NCBI RefSeq assembly: GCF_004193775.1
Contig: NC_041016.1
Coordinates: 37,852,176-37,916,175, forward strand
Source: Glycine soja
Taxonomy: Eukaryota > Streptophyta > Magnoliopsida > Fabales > Fabaceae
Length of the DNA stretch: 64,000 nt
Direction of reading: 5' to 3'
This document shows positions 55,985 to 64,000 of the stretch, piece by piece. Every line of letters begins with the position of its first letter. The first letter of the stretch is position 1. The notes beneath the pieces are model-generated. The model saw only the letters and a program-made list of their open reading frames with translations. It ran no database searches and was not told the DNA's origin. A program made the position numbers and the translations under genes.

Positions 55985-56275
55985 GTGTGCAACCCTCTGA
56001 AGGTTAGGGCGTGCAGCCCTCTGATGGCGAGGACGTGTAGCCCTCTCAAGGCGAGGACGTGTAGTCCTCTGAAGGTGAGGACGTGTAGTCCTCTGAAGGT
56101 GAGGACGTGTAGTCCTCTGAAGGTGAGGACATGCAGTCCTCTGAAGGTGAGGGCATGTAGCCCTATGAAGGCGAGGACATGAAGTCCTCTGAAGGTGAGG
56201 GCATGTAGCCCTATGAAGGTGAAGACGTGTAGTCCTCTGAAGGCGAGGACGTGTAGTCCTCTGGAGGCGAGGGTA
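55985..56275. repeat. 24-bp minisatellite array, right part
   Basis: About 12 more units of the array interrupted at 44928, starting with the GTGTG target duplication of element F. Confidence 0.93.
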
Positions 56276-57117
56276 CTAGTACCCGAGGGTCCATCCTTAT
56301 GAGAAAGCAAGAGATCGACTCATCGAGAGAGCCGGTCATCCCAAATTCAAAAGATTTGGACATTAGATGTAGGAAATCTATGCAGTTAACATGATTTTTA
56401 GGGATGCAGATGCATGCAACCTTTGTTGTGAAATTTGGTAAATGCGGACTTCATATGAAATAATGCAATGTAATGGAAAGTTGTACAATGCTCATGTCAT
56501 TCTTTCCCTATTTTGTGATTTTGATTTTGATTTAATCTTTTTGGAAAACATAGATTGATTGTCCTTTTGAAAAAGGTGATAATTCATGCGACCTTATCCT
56601 ATCTTTTGCAAATCTCTCCGGGAACTCCCTCAGAGTGTATGTTCTGTTTGATTTAGTCACTTGCCCATTTTGGAGTGACGACAATGGAGTCGTTTGACGT
56701 TTAATCAATCTATTGAAATTCCAGGGTTTGTCTCCCCCCTTTTTCTTTCTTGTTTAAAAACATCGATGGGTGAGAACTTTTGATCTGCCCCTATGTTCAC
56801 TTGAGGCTCATGCACGATGCCCCTCATTGCCCCAGTGTAAGGCTTTGAGGTACCAATTGTTATCTTTCGTCATGACCTTGTAGCTGGGAACCTATTGGGT
56901 GAGAACTTCTAATCTGCCCCTAGGTTCGCTTGAGGTTTTTGCATGGTGCCTTTCATTGCCCCAGTGTAAGGCTTTGAGGTACCAATTGTTGTCTTGTTTT
57001 CACAACCTCGTAGTGAGGAAGAATGAAAGAAGCAGTTGATTCTTGCAAAAAGAATTTTCCAAGGACGAGAAATAATTGAAGGATTTTTCAGTTGATGGAT
57101 TAAGTCAAATGACTCCT
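56276..57117. other. Unassigned sequence right of the 24-bp array
   Basis: No coding sequence recognised. It probably belongs to the same Ogre/Tat-like element as 40131-44171. A 129-bp segment (GGGTGAGAACTT ... CCCAGTGTAAGGCTTTGAGG) is tandemly duplicated from 56768 and 56897. Confidence 0.55.
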
Positions 57118-58096
57118 ATGTAGAAGCAAGATGTTTTTATGCTTTGATGATGCCAAAGGATCAAGTGCTTCGAAGTTTTATTCAAGACAAGAATCCAATA
57201 ATCCAAGAAAATCAAGATATATGATCAAGTTGATCTCTAGAATCTTAGGAAGAAGTTTCCAAATTGAAAAAGCAAAAGGTTTGGCCAAAGAATTCTATCT
57301 AAATCATTTCAAATTGAGATTTACTCTCTGGTAATCGATTACCACCAGCTGAAAATGTTTATGACAGTTACTAGAAATTTGAATTCAAAATTTATAATGT
57401 GTAATTGATTACACATGGATGGTAATTGATTACCAGCAGTTTATTGAATGTTTTAATTCAAATTTTAAATCTAGTAATCGATTACACAAGTCTTGTAATC
57501 GATTACCAGAGGGGATTTTCAAAAAATAATTTAAATGTTTTATGAATGGCCATCAAAGGTGACTTGGAAACACGAATTTAAAGAGAGTTTTCATTGCCCA
57601 AAATGGTTTTATCCTCTCAAAAGATTAAGAGAGTTTTTTCTGAACTGAAATGTCTTATCTTCTCAAAAAGATTCCTTGGTCAACCACTTGCATATTCAAT
57701 AAGGAATTTTGATTGATCTTCATTGTACAATCTATCTCTTTCATGAGAGATTTCTTCTTCTCTTCTTCTTACTTCTGAAAAGGGATTAAGAGACCGAGAG
57801 TCTCTTGTTGTAGAGGATTCTTAAACACAAGGGAAGGGTTGTCCCTATGTGGTTCAACTTTGTAAAAGGAGTTTTACAAAGAGAGTGGAAAATCTCAAGT
57901 GGGTTGCTTGAGGACTGGACGTAGGTACGGGAAGTGGCCGAACCAGTATAAATCAAGTTTGCTTTCCTCTCTTCCCTTAAACTTCTTTTATTTATTGCTA
58001 TTTATCTTTTTCTTTAAAGAATTTTCAATTGTCGTCTAAGGGTGCATTGTTAATCCAAAAAGAGAGAGTGAAAGTTTAATTGGGGAATAGTCTTTG
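57118..58096 (+). repeat. Sirevirus-type LTR fragment, plus orientation
   Basis: It resembles the LTRs of element E in reverse: GCTTTGATGATGCCAAAG near its start, TAATCGATTA palindromes at 57329-57511, and GGACTGGACGTAGGTACGGG and CCGAACCAGTATAAAT near 57910-57950. It breaks off exactly where the chromovirus LTR begins, so it was the insertion target. The left edge is approximate. Confidence 0.7.
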
Positions 58097-60465
58097 TGTG
58101 ACACCCTGGAAATTTCTACCCAGAATTTTTGAAAACGATGTATTTTGAATGATTATATATATAAGTATTATTCAGTGTATATGCCTATATGTTCTTGGTA
58201 GAAGTAGGAATAGCGGGGGCAAGATATGCGGGTTAGGCTAATTAAGGAAGAGAAATCCATAATTGGGAGGTTATGGGTTAATTCTTAATTAATTAGTTTA
58301 AAAATCATCGTTTTGCGTGCAACTTAAAATTTAACGAAACCAACCTCTGAACCACGCTCGGGGTCTTATTCTGAGCGTTTTGATATATATATTGATTACT
58401 TTCGAAAACTGGCCCCGACGGACGCAGAGAAACGCGAGGAAATGGAACCAGAGGAATGGCACGCAAACCGAGGCAGGATTTTAGTGTTTCAAAGGTCAGA
58501 TTTTTCTCACTTTTTGTGGCTGAGTATGGGTCACAATCAAAAGAGAAAGTGGGCCCTTTTGCTCCACTCAAATGGAGACACGTGGCATAGCTTAAATAAA
58601 ATAATAGAAAAAGAGAAAACCCTTTTTAAAACCAAAAAGCACCTCTCTCTCTCTCCTCACTCAGCCCAAAAGAAATTCAGAAGCTCTCCCTCTCGCTCAC
58701 GTTTCTTTTCTCCTTCTTCTTCATCCACCATTGTTGCCCAACAAAGCTTCAACCTTTGGTGCCCATTTCTGCTCCAAATCGCGAAAGGAGGGCATTTTCG
58801 GAGTCGTGAAGCGCGTCTCTACGTGTGGGACTTCGAAATTTCAGGTTTGGGTGGACTTCTTTCTCCTTTGATTTTCGTGGGTATGGGGTTTTGGGAGATA
58901 TGATGGGTAGTCTTGCTAGGTTTCTGCTTTATGATGATTATTTGTGAAGAAATTTGTGGAAAGCATGTTGAACTTGCCATGTTTGGATGAGTTAAACATA
59001 CCCATTCAGTTTTAGGGTTTTTATGATGATTCTTGTGATGCTTATGTGCTGAAATTGCTTATGGAAAACTATTAGAGATGAAGGGTAGAATTAACCTAGG
59101 GTTATAAAGTGAGAATGTGGTGTTATGAGTGGAAAAAGAGTGAGGCTTTGAGAGTTGGAAGGTTAAATCTGGATTCTGTGGTAAATGGAGGTTAAAGTGA
59201 GTTCATTCTAGCTTGAAATGTCATTTAGGACTTATGAGAAAGCTTGGACTGTGCTAGGGAGAAAAACAAATGACCAAAGTGAACCAAGAGCCATTTCTAG
59301 GGAAAAATTGGGTGTTGAGGAGTCAAATTTTGATTTGGTGGAATTTTAGGTGTAAATCCAGTTTGAGCAAGTTTAGATTGATGTTATGGACTTGTGTGAG
59401 GTGAGAGTTTGCTTCAAATTTACCTCATTCTAAATTTCACTTCTCAAGCCTAGAAAATCCATTAAATTGAGGGGTTTTGGACACCTAGATTTTGTGTTGC
59501 TGTGGTTTGAAGCTTGGCTTTGGTTTAGACATGATTGATACATGATTTGGGACTTGTAGGATTTGATTTGGGCAAGATTGGATGAGGGGAAGTGTGGTTT
59601 TCGAAATCTGCACTTTGTGCAGATTTTTGCAGTGAAATTGTGCAGCGGAATTTTGCACAAGTGCAGAAAAATGCTTGTGTGTGATTGGCTGTGGAAAGAG
59701 TAGTGCAGAATGAGTTCTGGATGTTTTCTAGTAGATCCCAACGGTCAAAATGTAGGCTTATGTACTAGAGACTTCCAGTAAAATTTTCGAGTCGATCCAA
59801 CGGTTAATGAACCGGAACGAAGGAATTGTTACTGGGGTCTTTAAGTGAGAAAAGCTGTGATTTGGTTGGTGTTTTGGGCAGAGTTTTCTGCCTTTGCGCT
59901 GTTTTGCTTTGCTGTGATAGCATGTGCTGTTTGAATGTTGTATTAATTTGATGTTGGGGAAGCTTGGGAGGATTGATGGGGACCCGGTGTTGAGAGAAAT
60001 GAGGATATGGGCTACGTGGGAGTACGTGAGCTCAGTTGGAGGTGGGCAACAGGGGATGGTGGGTTTATGCGCGCATTGTGGATGTGGAAAACTTGTTGTG
60101 CACCATCGCCCGACCGCCACCTAGTACCACATGTGATAGGTACCCCATAATCCTACAAGCTTGAGATGAGGAAGTGTAGAAGGGTGAAACTTCCTGCTTT
60201 TACTCGTTGACCACAGAGTGGTACCTGGAGATATGTCGCGGGGGTCAGGAGACCTTGGGGACGTCAGGTGGGGTGCTATTGCCCAAAACCAAGCTTGACC
60301 AATCCCGACCCAACCCGGGCATAGTCAGTCAGTGAGAACCTGTGATGTACCTAAACAGGCGAGCTCCTGGCAGTCAACAGATAAAAAGAACAAAGACCAC
60401 AAAGCAAGGAGGCTTGTGGTGGCTGGCCAGCTGTGAACTTTGATTGATATGTGGGTTATGGCCTC

Positions 60466-60940
60466 TGGTAATCGATTACCAAGGGTGGGTAACCGATTAC
60501 AAGGCTTAAAAATGAAGACAGGAGACTAAGATGATCTCTGGTAATCGATTACCAAGGGGTGTAATCGATTACCAGGCTTGAAAACGAGGTCAGGAAGCTA
60601 TGAGGGCTTCTGGTAATCGATTACCAAGGGGGTGTAATCGATTACCAGGCTTAGAAATGAAGGCAGCAGGTTGTGGAGGCCTCTGGTAATCGATTACTAG
60701 TCTGTGTAATCGATTACACAGAGGAATGGTGTTGGACCTTGTGGCCTCAATAATCTTAAGAGGGATAGACTTAGAATATAGAAGAAGCAACAACAATCAA
60801 TTTAACAATACTGGTAATCGATTACCAGGTATGTGTAATCGATTACACAGTGCCTTTTTCAGGTTTTCATGTCCTGAAGCTGTGTGATTCAATTTTGGCC
60901 TCTGGTAATCGATTACCAAGGCTGTGTAATCAATTACCAG
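60466..60940. repeat. Array of paired TAATCGATTA palindromes in the chromovirus LTR
   Basis: Six pairs. Palindrome centres: 60473/60494, 60546/60566, 60618/60639, 60691/60711, 60819/60840, 60910/60931. The first member of each pair is TGGTAATCGATTACCA or nearly so, and the second usually (T)GTAATCGATTAC. The first four pairs repeat every 72-73 bp. Confidence 0.95.
60740..60810 (-). repeat. Sirevirus LTR fragment embedded in the chromovirus LTR
   Basis: GTGGCCTCAATAATCTTAAG at 60741, followed by AGAAGAAGCAACAACAATC at 60780, matches the end of the LTRs of element E (36418 and 32740 onwards: GTGGCCTTAATAACTTAAG, AGAAGCAACAATCAATTTAA) with an internal deletion. Confidence 0.75.
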
Positions 60941-61060
60941 GGAGGAAAAGCCTTGAGATACCTCTTTTACTTGCATGTAGTGGTTATGAGATGCATTGTG
61001 TTACGGCATAGTTAGATTCTTGTGAAAGAGTCTACCCCTTTCTTTTCTTCCTTGTAGATC

Positions 61061-61495
61061 GTGATGGCGGCACAGCTAATCCATGATCGAGTAGAGATGG
61101 AGTGCCTAGAGGGAGCCTGGGAGACCCTCGAAGGCAACACGAGGCGCCGATTTCGGGGCACGATTCGATTCACGGCTACTTCTTTGGTGCATCCAGATGA
61201 ACCTGCACGGACGCTTCAGCGCACTGTGGAGTGGATACTACCCACGCCTACACCATATCGTCTAGTGGAGCCCGTCCAAGTGATCGAGGTAACGTCATCC
61301 AAGGAAGACCCTGAGGAGGATCTTGAGGAGCTACCTCCTGAGCCTGCTGTGGATGCTCTTGACTTTCTAGAGGGTGATGAGGATCCACTTCTTGAGGTGG
61401 ATTCTCCCGAGGAAGTCATGTCGGCATCTGAGGCAGACTCTACGGAGGATAGTGGCCCGAGAGAGATGGCGACCAGTGGAGGCTCTTCATCATAG
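61061..61495 (+). CDS. 144-codon open frame inside the chromovirus LTR, unknown function
   Basis: I do not recognise the protein. The first 70 residues look like a small folded domain (MECLEGAWETLEGN, RRRFRGTIRFTATSL, RTVEWILPTPTPYR). The rest is very acidic (Glu/Asp/Pro) and ends Ser-rich. A second Met directly follows the first. Just upstream, 61035-61056 is a pyrimidine run ending in TTGTAG, which looks like a 3' splice site, so it could be the last exon of a spliced transcript starting in the same LTR. GC content is higher than in its surroundings. It could also be a captured host gene piece. Whether it is translated is unknown. Confidence 0.5.
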   Translation: MMAAQLIHDRVEMECLEGAWETLEGNTRRRFRGTIRFTATSLVHPDEPARTLQRTVEWILPTPTPYRLVEPVQVIEVTSSKEDPEEDLEELPPEPAVDALDFLEGDEDPLLEVDSPEEVMSASEADSTEDSGPREMATSGGSSS

Positions 61496-62080
61496 TGGAC
61501 AGTTCCATGGATTAGTTTTATATACTTTTTGAGGGTGGGTGTATCTAGGACTAACTGTTAGGTTTACTTTTTTGTTTTTGTATGGGTAGACCTGATGTAT
61601 AGGAATTTGATGATTGTATACATGTGGCTGAAGCCACCACTATGGACACCTTTGCTCTGGATGACACTAGGTATTTTGTAAAACTCCCATATTTTGGACA
61701 GCTTTAAATGATGAATGTATTTATGATCAATCTTGTTATTTGAGAAGAAAGCATTTGCAACTTTATTTGTAAAAGAGTTTATCGACCGTATTTTATTCTT
61801 TTATTTTCACGTGACGACCTAAAGTAATGGCTGGTACATTCTTCCTTTTGAAACAACAAATTAGTTTTAGAGATTATGAACGGTAAGAAAGAATTGACTC
61901 CGAATAGAGTTGTGAACTGGCCATTCAGGACTCTATAGTGAGGATTTTCCTTCTAAACCTAGTTATGGTGAAAAGAGAAAGAAATGAAAAAGAAAAAGAA
62001 GAAAAAAAAAATTACCATGGTTTTTGTTATTTAGATTATTACCATCAAACCAGTCATTATTTTGGGGACGCCACAATTGG

Positions 62081-62092
62081 TGGTATCAGAGC
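62081..62092 (+). promoter_or_regulatory. Primer-binding site of chromovirus (initiator-Met)
   Basis: TGGTATCAGAGC, five bases after the LTR end, is an exact match to the usual site. Confidence 0.93.
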
Positions 62093-62366
62093 AAAAGTTG
62101 GATTCTAGTGAACCTGTTATGGTCTTGCTGTGTGAATGTTGTGTATCTCTGAAACTTGGGAGTAGGTTTCGGGGAGTGACGTTAAGTCACACATTGTGTG
62201 TATTTCTGCCTTCTTGTCTTGAGCATGGATGTGTGACTGATTCATAGGGTTGTTGTGTGTATAAGTATGTATAAAGAGAAGGATGTTGTTATAACTGTCG
62301 TAGCCTGTGTGGTACACTCTCTCATTAGGATTTCTTGGGTACTAATAGCTTCCCTACAAGTTAAGT

Positions 62367-64000
62367 ATGGCAGGACGTGGTAGGGATCAGAACCGTGATG
62401 TCCTCGACCGCATCACAGCTGTGCTGGAAACTCTGGTACAGGAACGTGATGTGGAGCCGGCGGAGTATCGGGGACTCATGGCTTTCCGTAAGAACCACCC
62501 GCCAAAGTTCAGTGGAGACTATGATCCGGAAGGTGCTAGGTTGTGGTTAGCTGAGACGGAGAAGATTTTCGAGGCGATGGGTTGCCTTGAGGAGCATAAG
62601 GTCCTCTATGCGACATTTATGCTCCAAGGAGAGGCCAAGAATTGGTGGAAGTTCGTGAAGCCTTCATTTGTTGCACCTGGAGGCGTGATTCCTTGGAATT
62701 CCTTCAAGGACAAATTCCTGGAGAATTACTTTCCACGAGATCTCAAGAAGAAGAAGGCGAGGGAATTTCTGGATTTGAAGCAAGGAAACATGTCTGTTGG
62801 AGAGTACACGGCCAAGTTTAATGAGCTTCTGCAGTATTGGCCTCAATACCAATATGCTCGGAATGAGGAAGATTTGTGTGCTCAGTTCGAGAATGGGCTT
62901 CGGTTGGAGATCCAACAGGCGGTTAGTTATATGCAGATCACGGATTTTAATCAGTTGGTGACAAAGTGCAGGATTTTTGAGGACAAGATGAAGGAGAGGC
63001 AAGCTAGAGGCGTTGGAGGACCTCAGAGAAACCATCCTTTCAGAGGAAATGGTAACAAGAGGATGAAGCCGTATGCTAGCAACAAGGGGAAGCAACCTAT
63101 GGCTACCTCCAATATGAGCCAGTCAAGGGGGACTGGGGTACAGTGCTTTCAGTGTGGGGGACCGCATCTTAAGAGGAATTGCCCACAGCTCCAGCAGACA
63201 CAGGAGAACCGTTGTTATGTTTGTGGCAAGGTGGGCCATTATGCTCGAGAATGTAGGGTGACTGGGAGGCCGACAGTGACGGCCAATTCTAACACCGTCA
63301 ATCGTGGACCCACTAATTCCACAAGGAGCGGTAATGTTAGCAACAACAACACTAGTGGTGGAAGACCAAAAGTACCCTCTCGGGTATTTGCTATGAGTGG
63401 TTCAGAAGCAGCTGCCTCCGACGATTTGATACGGGGTAAGTGTTTGATTGCTGATAAACTACTAGATGTACTTTATGATTCAGGTGCCACGCATTCTTTC
63501 ATATCTCATGCATGTGTGGAGAGGTTGGGGTTATGTGCGACAGAGTTACCATATGATATGGTGGTGTCTACTCCGACGAGCGAGCCTGTAACCACCTCTC
63601 GGGTGTGTTTGAAGTGTCCTATATTTGTTGAGGGTCGATCTTTTATGGCGGATTTGATTTGCCTACCCTTAGCTCATCTAGATGTGATCTTGGGGATGGA
63701 TTGGTTATCTACTAACCATATCTTTCTAGACTGTAAGGAGAAGATGCTAGTGTTTGGTGGAGATGTAGTTCCAAGTGAATCTTTAAAAGGGGATGCGGCC
63801 AGCGAAGGAACGGGGGATGTTCGAACTTACATGGTGTTGTTCTCTATGTATGTGGAAGAGGACGCTGAAGTTAGTAGTATACCGGTGGTGTCAGAATTTC
63901 CGGAAGTTTTTCCTGACGACATTTGTGAATTACCACCTGAGAGAGAAGTGGAATTCATTATTGACTTGGTGCCTGGGGCGAATCCAGTGTCGATCGCGCC
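62367..64000 (+). CDS. Chromovirus gag-pol polyprotein (3' partial)
   Basis: ATG at 62367 opens a frame of 544 codons without a stop up to the window end. Gag core: HPPKFSGDYDPEGARLW, ATFMLQGEAKNWWKF, FLENYFPRDLKKKKAREFLDL and VGEYTAKFNEL (residues about 45-190). Two zinc knuckles follow: a shortened CxxCxxxHxxxxC from Cys 260 and a standard CYVCGKVGHYAREC from Cys 283. The aspartic protease has DSGATHSF with Asp 371 and the later DVILGMDWL. The frame reaches the N-terminus of reverse transcriptase (EFPEVFPDDI, LVPGANPVS) at the edge. All features are intact, so the copy may be young. Downstream RT, RNase H, integrase and chromodomain are expected outside the window. Confidence 0.92.
   Translation, partial: MAGRGRDQNRDVLDRITAVLETLVQERDVEPAEYRGLMAFRKNHPPKFSGDYDPEGARLWLAETEKIFEAMGCLEEHKVLYATFMLQGEAKNWWKFVKPSFVAPGGVIPWNSFKDKFLENYFPRDLKKKKAREFLDLKQGNMSVGEYTAKFNELLQYWPQYQYARNEEDLCAQFENGLRLEIQQAVSYMQITDFNQLVTKCRIFEDKMKERQARGVGGPQRNHPFRGNGNKRMKPYASNKGKQPMATSNMSQSRGTGVQCFQCGGPHLKRNCPQLQQTQENRCYVCGKVGHYARECRVTGRPTVTANSNTVNRGPTNSTRSGNVSNNNTSGGRPKVPSRVFAMSGSEAAASDDLIRGKCLIADKLLDVLYDSGATHSFISHACVERLGLCATELPYDMVVSTPTSEPVTTSRVCLKCPIFVEGRSFMADLICLPLAHLDVILGMDWLSTNHIFLDCKEKMLVFGGDVVPSESLKGDAASEGTGDVRTYMVLFSMYVEEDAEVSSIPVVSEFPEVFPDDICELPPEREVEFIIDLVPGANPVSIA

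Larger units (their letters stand above)
58097..62075 (+). repeat. 5' LTR of chromovirus (3979 bp)
   Basis: Defined by TGTGACACCC at the left and CCACA before the primer site at the right. A promoter-like AT-rich stretch and a CT-rich start region lie at 58590-58720. A GC-richer conserved-looking block (60020-60350) and a palindrome array (60466-60940) follow, then a 144-codon open frame (61061-61495). With only one copy in the window an insertion inside it cannot be excluded, but the ends fit. Confidence 0.75.
58097..64000 (+). mobile_element. Chromovirus (Tekay/Del-type Ty3/gypsy), 5' part
   Basis: A very long 5' LTR, an initiator-Met primer site and an open gag-pol frame that runs off the window. 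The LTR ends TGTGACACCC and GACGCCACA are typical of Tekay/Del. Integrase and the chromodomain, if present, lie beyond 64000. Confidence 0.88.

Noticed and set aside
58442..58903. 153-codon frame near the start of the chromovirus LTR
   Set aside because: Composition and position fit a promoter and CT-rich leader; no recognisable domain. Could be a short upstream frame, not supported.

Overview
The window is repeat-rich nuclear DNA of a flowering plant, almost certainly a legume and most probably soybean (Glycine). The reasons are a SIRE1-type Sirevirus whose envelope-like frame follows a suppressible stop codon, Athila-lineage (Calypso/Diaspora-like) elements with tRNA-Asp-type primer sites, an Ogre/Tat-type LTR, a Tekay/Del-type chromovirus with a ~4 kb LTR, and the TAATCGATTA palindromes typical of soybean repeats. 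This assignment is from recognition, not from a search. I see no host protein gene, tRNA, rRNA or CRISPR. Nearly everything is LTR retrotransposon, much of it nested.

Left part (1-30151). A Sirevirus (gag-pol open from base 1, then UAG, then an envelope-like frame, 3' LTR 7401-8596) abuts a decayed minus-strand Athila copy, here called D (8611-18070). A very young non-autonomous gypsy element (8974-14325, target duplication GGAGC, LTRs almost identical) is inserted in D. D is fused at about 18070 to the pol of a different minus-strand Athila element, C (18071-18274 and 26015-30151, with its 5' LTR at 28865-30151). C is interrupted by a third minus-strand Athila copy, B (18275-26014, target duplication GTAGG), which has lost reverse transcriptase, most of RNase H and its primer-binding leader.

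Middle (30152-38080). Pieces of a gypsy LTR and of a Sirevirus 3' end with its LTR are followed by a minus-strand Sirevirus, E (32727-37484, target duplication CTTTA), which keeps only a broken gag and protease between two LTRs.

Right part (38081-64000). An Ogre-like LTR in minus orientation is followed by a long non-coding, minisatellite-rich internal region (59-, 200-, ~72- and 24-bp tandem repeats) with one broken gene of the putative plant transposon protein family. The 24-bp array is split by a nearly complete plus-strand Athila element, F (44929-55984, target duplication GTGTG, one 499-base run of N), whose gag-pol is open for 1558 codons before a stop in integrase. A Sirevirus-type LTR fragment (57118-58096) is then interrupted by a chromovirus (58097 to the end) with a 3979-bp LTR and a gag-pol frame open to the window edge.

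The most interesting signal is a cis-element. Pairs of TAATCGATTA palindromes lie 20-21 bp apart centre to centre. They recur in the Sirevirus LTRs of E, in the LTR fragment at 57 kb, and as a tandem array in the LTR of the unrelated chromovirus, which also carries an embedded piece of Sirevirus LTR. This points to a regulatory module moving between retrotransposon superfamilies.
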